Below are positions 1 through 7,361 of a DNA stretch of 43,347 nucleotides, in pieces. The number at the start of each line of letters is the position of its first letter. Within the stretch, counting starts at the first letter, position 1. Both the position numbers and the translations under genes were made by a program. The stretch comes from a virus. A model generated the notes under the pieces. It was not told the origin of the DNA, did not search any database, and was given only the letters and a program-made list of their open reading frames with translations. The DNA is taken from IMG/VR virus record IMGVR_UViG_3300017991_000031, positions 1-43,347 of that record. One strand, given 5' to 3'.

Positions 1-123
1 CAGGGCGGTCGCGATGGTGGTGACGCCTATCGATCCCCAGGCCACCATCTCCCAGAGGACCGGGTCGATCTCGGTGGCGAACAGGGCCGCCCCGCCGGCC
101 ACACCGGCCGCGGCAAGCACCGC
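1..123. repeat. Terminal direct repeat, left copy (circular overlap)
   Basis: Bases 1-123 are identical to 43225-43347. An exact terminal repeat of this size is what an assembler leaves when a circular or circularly permuted molecule is written linearly; a true short terminal redundancy is the alternative. The minus-strand gene crossing the join stays in frame when the two copies are merged, which favours a circle of 43,224 bp. Confidence 0.95.
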
Positions 124-174
124 GAGACCGGCGGCCAGCACGCCGAAGGCGACGATCGTCGTCGTGTGTTTCAT
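1..174 (-). CDS. Small two-helix membrane protein (N-terminal part; continues at 43159-43347)
   Basis: The start codon is at 174-172 on the minus strand and the protein begins MKHTTTIVAFGVLAAGLAV. It runs off base 1 and resumes at 43224 after the duplicated 123 bases are merged, ending at 43159, for 79 residues. A GGGAG motif lies about 8 bases before the start. There are two hydrophobic stretches, roughly residues 6-33 and 45-68, joined by a short acidic loop, and a short basic tail. This fits a small inner-membrane protein with two helices. It is the first gene of the leftward unit that continues into the CI-like repressor and diverges from the Cro-like gene. A superinfection-exclusion role fits this position and a holin role fits the shape; neither is shown. 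Confidence 0.75.
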   Translation of the reverse strand, partial: MKHTTTIVAFGVLAAGLAVLAAAGVAGGAALFATEIDPVLWEMVAWGSIGVTTIATAL

Positions 175-230
175 CGCGGGCACTCCCGCCCCAGTCTAAC
201 CGCCCGCCGCCGGGCGATCTTCCTGACCAG

Positions 231-280
231 AAAAAAACTAAAAAAGATGCTTGACTCGTGCAGTGACCTGCTCGTATCGT
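231..280 (+). promoter_or_regulatory. Rightward early promoter for the Cro-like gene
   Basis: TTGACT at 251-256 (5 of 6 to the -35 consensus) and TATCGT at 275-280 (4 of 6 to -10) are separated by 18 bases. The A-rich tract at 231-248 just upstream could serve as an UP element. It lies between the divergent starts at 174 (minus) and 310 (plus), where a lambda-type early promoter and operators are expected. A GC hairpin (CGCCCG/CGGGCG) lies near 202-218. Confidence 0.6.
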
Positions 281-309
281 TCATTTGGCTGAACAAAGGA
301 TGCAGACAC

Positions 310-531
310 ATGCACACGTACGACGTTGCCAAACTCGAGCGGGCCCGGCGGGAGCAGGGCCTGCGGCAGCAGGACCTGGCGGACCGGACGGGCAAGTCCG
401 TCTCGACGATCCACAAGGTCCTCGCCGGCCGCAGCCACGCCGTCCGCACCGTCAAGCTCGTGGCCGACGCGCTCGGCGTGCCCATGGACCAGGTTGTCGT
501 CGAGGCCCCGCGGGCCAAGGAGGTGGCGTAG
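310..531 (+). CDS. Cro-like XRE-family HTH regulator
   Basis: A 73-residue protein beginning MHTYDVAKLERARREQGLRQ. Almost all of it is one Cro/C1-type helix-turn-helix: LRQQDLADRTGKS is the first helix pair, VSTIHKVLAG the recognition helix, and VKLVADALGV the closing helix. I chose ATG 310 because AAAGGA precedes it by about 9 bases and a promoter ends 30 bases upstream. It is the first gene of the rightward early operon and faces the minus-strand repressor unit, the arrangement of cro against cI. Its DNA targets are probably operators in the 175-309 gap. It ends in TAG. Confidence 0.85.
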   Translation: MHTYDVAKLERARREQGLRQQDLADRTGKSVSTIHKVLAGRSHAVRTVKLVADALGVPMDQVVVEAPRAKEVA

Positions 532-783
532 ATGGGCGCCCTGCCGATGCCGCCGCCGCCGAAGAAACGTCCCATGGTCCTGCGGCCGCGGGCGGCCGTC
601 ATCCCGCCCGAGCGGCGGGCCGTCAATCCGCAATCGAGCAGGTTCTGTCGCGAGGACTGCCCGGGCTGGGCGCACAGCGGCGGCGTCTGCCCGGGCAGGC
701 CGTTTCCCGGCGCCACGCTGATGCCGCTGTGCTGCGAGGAGCACCGACGCCAATGTCGAGCACGACGACAAGCGGTTGCCTGA
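532..783 (+). CDS. Small Cys-rich protein, possibly zinc-binding
   Basis: 83 residues; the ATG directly follows the TAG of the Cro-like gene, implying translational coupling. The N-terminal third is Pro/Arg-rich (MGALPMPPPPKKRP). The C-terminal half has cysteines spaced CREDC, VC and CC with nearby histidines (WAHSGG, EEHRRQ), which could bind zinc. I do not recognise the family. It overlaps the next reading frame by about 30 bases. Confidence 0.55.
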   Translation: MGALPMPPPPKKRPMVLRPRAAVIPPERRAVNPQSSRFCREDCPGWAHSGGVCPGRPFPGATLMPLCCEEHRRQCRARRQAVA

Positions 784-1646
784 CGCCCCGGCGGATCAGG
801 GCCAAGCGGCTCATCCGCCGGCGCCTGGCGATGGCCGGCCGGCCGGCCGACGCGGTGAATCCGCACTGCGAGATCTGCGCCGACTGGATCGTCAACGGCC
901 AGGCCGGCGCCGTCTGCGGCGGCCGCGGCGGGACTGCCGAGCCGCCGTGCTGGCAGCTCGTGGCCGACCGCAACGGCGACTGCGACCCGCTCACCGGCGA
1001 CCTGTTCGAGGATGCACCGCCGGCGGCAGAAGCTCTGACAAGAAACCAAAGCGGCCGCGAGGCGAGGGGTTGCCCGGCCAGTCCGGGCGGCCCCTCCCCG
1101 GCCGATGACAGATTCGGCGCTGCCGAGCGCACCTTGCCGTCCCGGGCGGCGGCCACAGACGCCGCCCGGCATCCAGAGGCCGTGGCCGGCGGGGTTTCCT
1201 GCGATCTCCTTTGCCCCGCCGGCCCGCCTGTTGCCGCGCCCCCGGCAGATTGCCGCCAAGATGATAATTCCCCACCGATGGGGGCCCCCCAGCCCCGGGT
1301 CGGTTCGACCGGGCGAGGCCCCGAGCGTCCCGCCGCTGTGTGCGCACCCGTGGCAGGGACGTCTGCCGCCACTGCCGGCGAGTCCGCTGGGAGGCTCGCC
1401 GGCAGCCGGCAGGCAATGACAGCAAGCCCCAATGTCCCGGCGGGCCTCCCCCGACCCGCCGGTGCTGTAGGGCGGCCCGAGGGCCTGAGCAACCCGGCGG
1501 CCGCCAGTCTGCCGCCGCCCGCGATTGCCGTCCCCCCCCACGGCGCGACCGGGCCGCAGGCGGACAGAGCCGGCGACGGGCGGGTCTCCCCCCGCCCGCC
1601 CGCGCCGGCGACCTATCGCGAGTCGATCTGCGGGCCGTGCGGATGA
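753..1646 (+). CDS. Cys-containing protein with a long low-complexity tail; 3' end uncertain
   Basis: The first 95 residues look like real coding sequence: high GC at third positions and a cluster HCEICADW, VCGG, PPCW, GDCDP that may bind zinc. After about base 1040 the frame stays open to 1646 but becomes Pro/Ala/Gly-rich with no third-position bias, and two other plus frames look equally good or better in places, for example VCRHCRRVRWEARRQP near 1360-1410. The true protein may stop being conserved near 1040, or the region may contain a frameshift. The length of 297 residues is therefore an upper limit. No family is recognised. Confidence 0.4.
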   Translation: MSSTTTSGCLTPRRIRAKRLIRRRLAMAGRPADAVNPHCEICADWIVNGQAGAVCGGRGGTAEPPCWQLVADRNGDCDPLTGDLFEDAPPAAEALTRNQSGREARGCPASPGGPSPADDRFGAAERTLPSRAAATDAARHPEAVAGGVSCDLLCPAGPPVAAPPADCRQDDNSPPMGAPQPRVGSTGRGPERPAAVCAPVAGTSAATAGESAGRLAGSRQAMTASPNVPAGLPRPAGAVGRPEGLSNPAAASLPPPAIAVPPHGATGPQADRAGDGRVSPRPPAPATYRESICGPCG

Positions 1647-1703
1647 CACGGCCCGATCTTCGGTGACGGCGTGCGAATTGAGAATCGCGAATCACGGATG
1701 GAC

Positions 1704-1772
1704 TTTAGCGCCCCCGGCGGCAGGGAAGCCCTGCCGGACTTTCTTTCGCGCCCCCGGCGCGGGGGCGCTAAA
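1704..1772. repeat. 13-bp inverted repeat with a strong inner hairpin
   Basis: TTTAGCGCCCCCG at 1704-1716 pairs exactly with CGGGGGCGCTAAA at 1760-1772. Inside the right side, GCGCCCCC and GGGGGCGC form an 8-bp stem with a 5-base loop. The right arm runs into AAGGAG, the ribosome binding site of the next gene, so folding could affect that start or end upstream transcription. Confidence 0.6.
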
Positions 1773-1782
1773 GGAGACGCCC

Positions 1783-2097
1783 CTGGCGCCTATCGGCACA
1801 GATCGCGGCACCACGCCCTTCAGCTGCAAGCAGGCCGCCGGCCGGCTCGAGATCGCCACGACCGCCGCGACGCGGTCGGTCAGGGCCTTCGAGGACAGGG
1901 CGCTGGTGTTCCTTCGGGCCTATCGCGGACTCGATCCGCACATCCGCGATCACGACCTGGCGGAGATGTTCCTGGCCACCGTCCGCGTCGGCGGGGCCCT
2001 CAGCGGCATCAGCCCCGAGGCAATGCTCCGCTGGCTGACTCGCCTGGCCGCCCAGGCGCGGCGCACGATGAAGAACAATTCTGGCTTCTCCTTTTAG
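1783..2097 (+). CDS. Hypothetical early protein, possible CTG start
   Basis: About 104 residues. The clear ribosome binding site AAGGAG at 1771-1776 lies 6 bases before an in-frame CTG at 1783, and no ATG is available; GTG 1663 is the upstream alternative but would run through the inverted repeat. The protein is mostly helical (ATRSVRAFEDRALVFLRAYR, and MLRWLTRLAAQARRTMK). It has no motif I recognise. It sits between the disordered 1.0-1.7 kb region and the excisionase-like gene. Confidence 0.5.
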   Translation: MAPIGTDRGTTPFSCKQAAGRLEIATTAATRSVRAFEDRALVFLRAYRGLDPHIRDHDLAEMFLATVRVGGALSGISPEAMLRWLTRLAAQARRTMKNNSGFSF

Positions 2098-2185
2098 GCC
2101 GGCGCCGGGATCCGCGTCTGCTGGCTGCCGCGGGCGCGGGGAGCACGGCTGTTGCCGTCCGCTTGGAATCCGTTCCGGCGACAGG

Positions 2186-2211
2186 GGCCCGCCCGACAGC
2201 CATGGCGGGCC
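2186..2211 (+). terminator. GC hairpin, possible weak terminator
   Basis: GGCCCGCC at 2186-2193 and GGCGGGCC at 2204-2211 form a perfect 8-bp stem with a 10-base loop, followed by CTCGCTGTTT. It lies in the 142-base gap before the gene at 2240. The T tract is weak, so attenuation is as likely as termination. Confidence 0.35.
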
Positions 2212-2239
2212 TCGCTGTTTCCCAGCGGGGGCATCGATC

Positions 2240-2536
2240 GTGATCGCCCACGCCAAGCCATGCCGCCCCGAGCCCTGGCCGGATGTGCTCAGGCTGTCCA
2301 CCGCCGCCCGGATGCTGGACATGAATCCCAAGACGTTCCGGACGCTGGCGGCCGTCCTGGCCGCCCACCACGGCCTGACCATTCTGGCCGTCTGCGGCCG
2401 GCGGGTGAAGCGCGCCCAGCTCATGGAGGTCCTCGACCGGCTCACCCGCGACGGGCTCGAGATCAGCGTCGACAACTCCGCCCGCACAGTCCACGTGGGC
2501 GAGCAGGTCTACCCCACGGAAGGGATCCGCAGATGA
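2240..2536 (+). CDS. Excisionase/MerR-like HTH DNA-binding protein
   Basis: 98 residues from GTG 2240, with GCGGGGG upstream. The core LRLSTAARMLDMNPKTFRTL is a MerR/excisionase-type helix-turn-helix, followed by a strand pair ending VCGRRVKRAQLMEVLDRLT, the usual pattern of the HTH_17 group in which a conserved Arg contacts DNA. Length and position in the early operon fit a recombination directionality factor or a small early regulator. The last residues (EGIRR) are written by a dispersed repeat that also holds the start of the next gene. Confidence 0.6.
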   Translation: MIAHAKPCRPEPWPDVLRLSTAARMLDMNPKTFRTLAAVLAAHHGLTILAVCGRRVKRAQLMEVLDRLTRDGLEISVDNSARTVHVGEQVYPTEGIRR

Positions 2537-2555
2537 CGCAGATAGACGCAGACGA
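2525..2555 (+). repeat. Dispersed repeat B, left half
   Basis: ATCCGCAGATGACGCAGATA and the following GACGCAGA match the left arm of repeat B (full copies at 23563, 29932 and 35840). It straddles the stop of the gene at 2240 and the start of the gene at 2533, so the next protein begins MTQIDAD from repeat sequence. Confidence 0.7.
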
Positions 2556-3333
2556 AGGCAACGCCGGCCGATGCGAGGTGCCGTGCTGCGACCGGCCGGC
2601 AGTCGCTGCCGCCCTGTCCCTGTGCCGCAAGCACTACGACCGCATATACGTTGACAAAAAGTGCCTGGTGCCCGGATGCTCGAACAGGTACCAGGCCCGC
2701 GGCCTGTGCTCGACTCACTGGTCGCGAGCCCACCACGGCGACCCGGAGACCGAAAGTACGGCCGAGGCGCTGAAGTACTTCCTGCCAGCCAAGGCCAAGA
2801 CGGGCAAGCGAACCAAGCGGGCGAAGAAGGGCAAATCCAAGCCGCTGAAAGCCGGCGACGTCGTCGACACACCCCAGGGCAGGGGGATCATCGTGGCGCC
2901 TCCCAAAGCGGGCAACGCCGTGCCCGTCTGCGGATCGACGCGGTTCGACGGCTGCACGGCCATCACGCCGGAGGTGGCCGCGGTGTTGGCGGCGGCAACC
3001 GAGATAGCGACCGCTTTGAGGATGTTCCACATGCCCGTCGCCCAGGGCCACGCCATCATGCGCCCCGCCACGGGGAAGCTCGTGGTCATCACCCCCAGCG
3101 GCCACCGTCGCCGGGGGCGCATTAAGTGCGAAGCCGCCGGCGAGGATCGGCGGCCACGAATCGAGTCCGAGGCATACCGCGAGGTCTGTGAGATTTACCA
3201 CGATCTGGGTCTCCCCAGCTTCCAGGAAGGCGACGCGACGATGTTCGTCGCGCCGGAGACGGGCGAGATCGTGGGCGTCACCGCCGACGGCGCTGTCCAC
3301 AGTGGCAAGATCGACCTGGACCCGGCCGACTGA
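2533..3333 (+). CDS. Zinc-finger protein with two Cys clusters
   Basis: 266 residues. Residues about 15-60 hold two similar units: CEVPCCDRPAV...LCRKHY and CLVPGCSNRYQARGLCSTHW, each a C-x3/4-C-x9/11-C-x2-H pattern typical of phage and planctomycete zinc-binding modules that accompany nucleases or regulators. A basic linker follows (KAKTGKRTKRAKKGKSKPLK), then a C-terminal domain that I do not recognise. The start overlaps the preceding gene by 4 bases and comes from repeat B. DNA or RNA binding is likely from the fingers and basic linker; no catalytic site is visible. Confidence 0.6.
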   Translation: MTQIDADEGNAGRCEVPCCDRPAVAAALSLCRKHYDRIYVDKKCLVPGCSNRYQARGLCSTHWSRAHHGDPETESTAEALKYFLPAKAKTGKRTKRAKKGKSKPLKAGDVVDTPQGRGIIVAPPKAGNAVPVCGSTRFDGCTAITPEVAAVLAAATEIATALRMFHMPVAQGHAIMRPATGKLVVITPSGHRRRGRIKCEAAGEDRRPRIESEAYREVCEIYHDLGLPSFQEGDATMFVAPETGEIVGVTADGAVHSGKIDLDPAD

Positions 3334-3349
3334 ATCCAAGGAGATCGTC

Positions 3350-3922
3350 GTGAATACTGAGCGCGAGGAGTTCGGGATGAATGTCGAGCTCATACCCGAC
3401 GAGCCGTCGGACGCCGATCCAGGCAGCGCAGGCCCGGCTGGCCCAGATCTGCCGGAATCTGCCAACGCCAAGGCAAGGCCTCAAGCCGTGGCCGCCAGCA
3501 GACTGCGCCGCCCGTGGCCCGATCCGTCGGCCGAGCCGACTCAACCTCGCGAGATCATCGCGAGGCTCAAGAACGTCGAGGCCCTCCTCATCAGCTCACT
3601 CGCCGCCGGCGTCTGGGGCAATCGGATCCCGCCGGCCTACCTGCAGACTGCCTGCCCGCCCCTGGCCGAGCGGATTCGCAAGGAGGCCCAACTCATCGAC
3701 GAGTCCCTGGGCATCCACGGCTTGGCCACGACCTATCGCGACCTGGTCGATCAGCTCAGCCACGACTTCAAGCAGCTGCGGCAGGTCATGGGCTGCGACG
3801 GTCCCGGCGCGCCGGGACCCCTGGCGGCCTGGGACGCCATAAAGGCCCGCGCCGAGGCGGCCGAGGCGGCGCTGGCCGAGGCCCGGGCAAAACTCCGCCG
3901 GCTTGGAGTCCCACAGGAATGA
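3350..3922 (+). CDS. Hypothetical helical protein
   Basis: 190 residues from GTG 3350, 6 bases after AAGGAG; ATG 3377 (MNVELIPD) after GAGGAG is an alternative. The N-terminal 50 residues are acidic and Pro-rich; the rest is helical with a C-terminal Ala/Glu-rich coiled-coil-like stretch (ARAEAAEAALAEARAKLRRL). The family is not recognised. It is joined to the next gene by an ATGA overlap. Confidence 0.55.
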   Translation: MNTEREEFGMNVELIPDEPSDADPGSAGPAGPDLPESANAKARPQAVAASRLRRPWPDPSAEPTQPREIIARLKNVEALLISSLAAGVWGNRIPPAYLQTACPPLAERIRKEAQLIDESLGIHGLATTYRDLVDQLSHDFKQLRQVMGCDGPGAPGPLAAWDAIKARAEAAEAALAEARAKLRRLGVPQE

Positions 3923-4368
3923 TCCCCACTCCCCCGCCCGAGCTTCAGCGGCGCATAGACGCCGAGCTGGCCCGCGAGGCGGGGGAGCTGAGAAGGAGAG
4001 AGATCGCCATGACGGACAAGACCAGTGACGGCCACGCCGATCAATCCTTCCGCCTGGAGATCGCCTTCCAGGCTGCCGGCGGCGCCGGCGTCATCCTCCG
4101 CACCGACAACGACCCCGGCCTGCCAAAACTGCCCGCCCGGCACCTGGCCCGCGGCTTCGCCCTGGCGATCACCGAGCTCTGGCAGCGAGCCAGGGATCTG
4201 GGCTGTCTGGGCCTGATCGAGCAGCAGTGGTGCGAGGACGCCGGTCCCGGCGCGCCGGGAGTCGTCGAGGAGGACACGGACAAGCTCTGCAGCCGCTGCG
4301 GGAGCACGTTCCTCACCGCCGGCACCTGCGACAACTGCGGGGCCGAGCTATGGAGCACTCAATCATGA
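3919..4368 (+). CDS. Hypothetical protein with C-terminal zinc ribbon
   Basis: 149 residues from the ATGA overlap at 3919; ATG 4009 (MTDKTSDG) after a strong GAAGGAG is an alternative start, giving 119 residues. The C-terminus has CSRCGSTFLTAGTCDNCG, a four-cysteine zinc ribbon (C-x2-C-x10-C-x2-C). The middle (PARHLARGFALAITELWQRA) is a helix-rich domain of unknown role. It ends in ATGA overlap with the next gene. Confidence 0.6.
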   Translation: MIPTPPPELQRRIDAELAREAGELRRREIAMTDKTSDGHADQSFRLEIAFQAAGGAGVILRTDNDPGLPKLPARHLARGFALAITELWQRARDLGCLGLIEQQWCEDAGPGAPGVVEEDTDKLCSRCGSTFLTAGTCDNCGAELWSTQS

Positions 4369-4589
4369 CGGACATCAACGACGACCACGTCCTGCGTAGC
4401 CGCGGTCCGGCGGAGCAGGAACTCACCACCGCGTCCCAGGGCGGCCGCGTCCCGCCCGTGGTGATCGGCCCCGGCGGCGACTTCCGCACCGCCCCCGACC
4501 TCGGCGAGCCCTGGCCCGTGGCCAGGTGGCTCCGCAGGCTGATCGCGGGCGTTCGGCAGAAGCAGCAGCCATCCGCAGATTCCAACTGA
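4365..4589 (+). CDS. Hypothetical small protein
   Basis: 74 residues (MTDINDDHVLRSRGPAEQEL) coupled by an ATGA overlap to the zinc-ribbon gene. It contains GEPWPVARWLRRLIAGVRQK, a possible amphipathic helix, and ends QQPSADSN where repeat B begins. The function is unknown. Confidence 0.5.
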   Translation: MTDINDDHVLRSRGPAEQELTTASQGGRVPPVVIGPGGDFRTAPDLGEPWPVARWLRRLIAGVRQKQQPSADSN

Positions 4590-4610
4590 GATTGCGCAGA
4601 TTGACAACGA
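4571..4610 (+). repeat. Dispersed repeat B, left half (degenerate)
   Basis: ATCCGCAGATTCC, then GATTGCGCAGATTGACAACG. It marks the border between GC-rich early DNA and the lower-GC cassette that follows. Confidence 0.55.
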
Positions 4611-4728
4611 AACCGTCCATGCCGTCCATAGTGCGGAGCCAGCGTCTGGCATCTGGATGCAGCCGCGCAGCGGCCATATGTTCGCATACCTATCGACTCA
4701 CAATGAAGCACACTTGGGAGTGAGCACG

Positions 4729-5586
4729 ATGCCAGAGGACAAAGACCACGGAAAGGATCCCTTCAACGAGTACATGGACGTGACACCAGAAATGGCGGGC
4801 CGTTGGCTGGAGGAGGCAAACACCAATAACAGGGTCGTTCGCCAAGCCTATGTTGAGTTCCTCGCACGCCAGATGAAAGCGGGGCAATGGCACACTACCC
4901 ATGAGGGGATTGCATTCGATGTCAATGGCGTATTGTTGGATGGGCAACATCGCTTGTGGGCAATCTTCGAGTCTGGAACGACAATCCGGCTCTTGGTTTT
5001 CTTCAATGAACAGCCCGATAATCTAAGCGTCATCGGCGGCCAGAAACCAAGAGACCTCGCAGACCAGATCACACTATCTGATGCACTTGGGAAGAAGGTG
5101 ACGAGGCATTTCTTGTCGGTGCTCAAGCGCATCGACGAAGGGCTCGGCTGGCCCAAGAAGTACTCTGTAGCGGAAATGATCCAAGTGGCCCGATCGCATT
5201 GGGCCGCGGCTGAGCGGGCAGTCAAGCTCTTACCGGCCAGCACAAGGAAGAAAGGAATCAGCAGCGCCGGCACAAGGGCAGTCATTGCGAGGGCGTCATA
5301 TAGTAGGCCTCCAGAAAAACTGGCCCACTTCTGCACAATCCTCAAGACCGGGCTGGTGACTAATCCCGACGACAGGGCCGCAATTGCGATCCGAGATTGG
5401 CTGATACATACGAAGATCGCGAACTCGCCGTCGGGGAGACGAGATCAATACGCCAGGGTCGAAAGGGCGCTGAAAGCGTTCCTCGATGGCGAACCCTTGC
5501 AGAAAATCTACCCGACAAAGGAGGAGCTTTTCCCACTCCCCAGCAACGGATCTGCAGCTTCAGGCCCGGAGGGGAGCGGACAATGA
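4729..5586 (+). CDS. ParB/sulfiredoxin-fold protein
   Basis: 285 residues from ATG 4729, with GGGAGTG about 9 bases upstream. The N-terminal domain reads EMAGRWLEEANTNNR ... LARQMKAGQWHTTHEGIAF ... GVLLDGQHRLWAI. The DGQHRL motif is the hallmark of ParB/Srx-like proteins, a fold used in ParB CTPase/nuclease domains and in several phage enzymes. The C-terminal 150 residues are helical and basic. Base use is clearly poorer in GC than neighbours, and it opens a cassette (to about 6421) of similar composition, suggesting later acquisition. The exact activity (nuclease, CTP binding or DNA modification) is not deducible. Confidence 0.65.
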   Translation: MPEDKDHGKDPFNEYMDVTPEMAGRWLEEANTNNRVVRQAYVEFLARQMKAGQWHTTHEGIAFDVNGVLLDGQHRLWAIFESGTTIRLLVFFNEQPDNLSVIGGQKPRDLADQITLSDALGKKVTRHFLSVLKRIDEGLGWPKKYSVAEMIQVARSHWAAAERAVKLLPASTRKKGISSAGTRAVIARASYSRPPEKLAHFCTILKTGLVTNPDDRAAIAIRDWLIHTKIANSPSGRRDQYARVERALKAFLDGEPLQKIYPTKEELFPLPSNGSAASGPEGSGQ

Positions 5587-6143
5587 CCAACAACGATCAA
5601 GATGAATTAGGTCAGACAAAGCAGAATACAGACGCAACCGCCCAGCGGGCCGAACAAATCGCAAAGGAAGTAAGGGCTAGCGGGGCGGCCAAACTGGATG
5701 TTGAAAAGTACCTGAGTGGCATCGCTGATCTCAAGCGCAGCTTCCCGGTTACCGCCAGGCTGGCAGAGATGCAACTCAATCACGGGCTTTTCGACGCATT
5801 ATTGGACCGCCTTGTCGCTAGCCCCATGAGTCGCGAAGCCGCAATGACTCTCGCCGCGGCCAAAGGCCCGACGATGTACAACGATTGGCTCGACTGGCCG
5901 CAAGTCGCCCACAAGTATCAATTGGATAGCATGCAGGAAGCTTTCGATTTGATCTGCGCGCAAATCAGGGATCGTATTGCGCCGATCTTGATCCTCATCT
6001 TGGCAGGGCAAGTCAGGGCCGGGAGCCTCCCCATCTGGCATTTGCAGATGGCGCACCCGAAAATCGCGGCTGCCGTTCAACGTGAAGCCAAACTAATTGA
6101 GTTGGCCACAGAGGCGGAATGGGGCAAAGGGGAGATAGGATAG
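5583..6143 (+). CDS. Hypothetical protein of the lower-GC cassette
   Basis: 186 residues starting MTNNDQDELGQTKQNTDATA, coupled to the ParB-like gene by an ATGA overlap. Helix-rich; a hydrophobic stretch IAPILILILAGQVRAG near residue 137 may be a buried helix or single membrane segment. No recognised domain. It shares the lower-GC codon use of its neighbours. Confidence 0.55.
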   Translation: MTNNDQDELGQTKQNTDATAQRAEQIAKEVRASGAAKLDVEKYLSGIADLKRSFPVTARLAEMQLNHGLFDALLDRLVASPMSREAAMTLAAAKGPTMYNDWLDWPQVAHKYQLDSMQEAFDLICAQIRDRIAPILILILAGQVRAGSLPIWHLQMAHPKIAAAVQREAKLIELATEAEWGKGEIG

Positions 6144-6421
6144 TGGACAAATGCATGGAGGTGGAAGATGGTTACAAAGGCGCTGCAGAAGCCGCGATTG
6201 GGGCACTGCGCACATATCAACGACGACAAGCCAGATTTGTGGCCATGCTTATCGAAGCGGCGGCCGTAATTGAGGGCGTTATCCGCGACTACGGCGCCGT
6301 ATTCGACGAATCGCCCGACGCGTTAGAATTACTGTGCCATTTGTCTTGCCTATGCCAAGACATTCTCGCGGCGGTCGTGGATCCCACATTTGTCTTACTG
6401 GATGAAGCCGATGAAGATTGA
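6143..6421 (+). CDS. Hypothetical small helical protein
   Basis: 92 residues from GTG 6143, which overlaps the previous TAG; AAGGGGA lies about 10 bases upstream. ATG 6155 is an alternative. Mostly alpha-helical (AAEAAIGALRTYQRRQARFV, and LLCHLSCLCQDILAAV). The family is not recognised. It is the last gene of the lower-GC cassette. Confidence 0.5.
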   Translation: MDKCMEVEDGYKGAAEAAIGALRTYQRRQARFVAMLIEAAAVIEGVIRDYGAVFDESPDALELLCHLSCLCQDILAAVVDPTFVLLDEADED

Positions 6422-6590
6422 GATCTACCGCGACGCCGCGGGCGAGTGGCGGGGCCGACTGAAGGCCGCCAACGGCAGGATCATCTGGATGACGAGCGAG
6501 TCGTACAAGAACAGGCGCGACGCCGTCCGGGCGGTCGAGCTGCTCATCGACGCGGGCCTGAAGGCCACAGTGCGCGTGATGGACTTCTGA
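6411..6590 (+). CDS. DUF1508/YegP-like small protein (first of two)
   Basis: 59 residues: MKIEIYRDAAGEWRGRLKAA, then NGRIIWMTSESYKNRRDAV. The pattern F/I-Y-x-D-x-x-G-x-W-R-x-R-L-K-x-x-N-G-x-I followed by S-E-x-Y-x-x-R is that of the DUF1508 (YegP) family, small beta-alpha proteins often found as single or double modules. It overlaps the preceding gene by 11 bases. A second relative is at 27210. The role of the family in phages is unknown. Confidence 0.7.
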   Translation: MKIEIYRDAAGEWRGRLKAANGRIIWMTSESYKNRRDAVRAVELLIDAGLKATVRVMDF

Positions 6591-6592
6591 AA

Positions 6593-7351
6593 ATGGACCC
6601 GACACCGTTCTTTCGCGACCGGGCGGAGACGCCGAATATCAAAACCCCCGAGCTGCCCGAGTGGGTTCGGGGCAAGCGGCGGATCCGCCTGGCGCGCGCC
6701 AAGGCCCGGGCGTGGGCCCAGAACCCCATCGATCGGCTGGACGCACACCGCCACCTCCGCAAGGCACAGATCGTCCTGCTGGCCAGGACGGGCGGCCAGG
6801 CGGGCGCCGACGGCACGGTCTCGCTCGCCAAGGCCGCCCGGACGTCGCCGGTCGTGACGTACCTGTCCGCCGGGGCGGACTTCGTGCTCACGCTCAACGG
6901 CGACCAATGGCCGCAGATGCCCAAGGCGGCCCGCCTGGCGCTGCTGGACCACGAGCTGAGCCATTGCGGCGTCACCATCTCCTACAAGCACGTCCCCGAG
7001 GCCACGCTGGCGGCCTTCGTCGAGCGCCTCGGCGAGCTGCACGTCGAGACGCGGACCGACGACCGCGACAGCGACGGCGCCCCGCTGGTGCGATGGATCA
7101 AGACCGCCGACGGCAAGCCCGTCTGGCGGATCCGGCGACACGACGTCGAGTGCTTTGCCGGCGTCGTCCGCCGCTGGGGCCTGTGGCTGCCGTCGCTGGG
7201 CGCCCTGGCCGCCGCCATGGACGAACACGCGACCGCCGGCGGCGGGCTGTTTGCCGAGCCTGCCGACGAGTCGGCAGGCGAAGCCCGCCGAGGCCTTGGC
7301 GAAGGCGGGGACGAATCCGTTCCGCAGATGACGCAGATTGCCGCAGAGTAG
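6593..7351 (+). CDS. Putative phage metallopeptidase
   Basis: 252 residues. Residues 119-124 read DHELSH, a zincin-type H-E-x-x-H motif (His120, Glu121, His124), followed by a conserved-looking RRHDVECFAGVVRRWG segment near residue 180. This matches the putative phage metallopeptidase family with the same order of elements. The last 30 residues come from repetitive DNA: a palindrome and a GEARRGLGEGG segment, then repeat B (PQMTQIAAE). The substrate is unknown; such genes occur in early regions and may act on host proteins. Confidence 0.65.
   Translation: MDPTPFFRDRAETPNIKTPELPEWVRGKRRIRLARAKARAWAQNPIDRLDAHRHLRKAQIVLLARTGGQAGADGTVSLAKAARTSPVVTYLSAGADFVLTLNGDQWPQMPKAARLALLDHELSHCGVTISYKHVPEATLAAFVERLGELHVETRTDDRDSDGAPLVRWIKTADGKPVWRIRRHDVECFAGVVRRWGLWLPSLGALAAAMDEHATAGGGLFAEPADESAGEARRGLGEGGDESVPQMTQIAAE
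7258..7279. repeat. 9-bp palindrome inside the metallopeptidase 3' end
   Basis: GCCTGCCGA at 7258-7266 and TCGGCAGGC at 7271-7279 form a perfect stem with a 4-base loop. It begins a longer repetitive tract (to about 7312) that encodes a Gly/Glu/Arg-rich tail and looks like inserted dispersed-repeat DNA. Confidence 0.55.
7321..7350 (+). repeat. Dispersed repeat B, left half
   Basis: TCCGCAGATGACGCAGATTG followed by CCGCAGAG. It supplies the last codons and the TAG stop of the metallopeptidase gene. Confidence 0.65.
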
Positions 7352-7361
7352 AGGACCTGCA

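Noticed and set aside
171-1649. Long minus-strand open frame opposite the first early genes
   Set aside because: Its composition mirrors the coding strand; it covers the Cro-like gene and its promoter, and has no motif.
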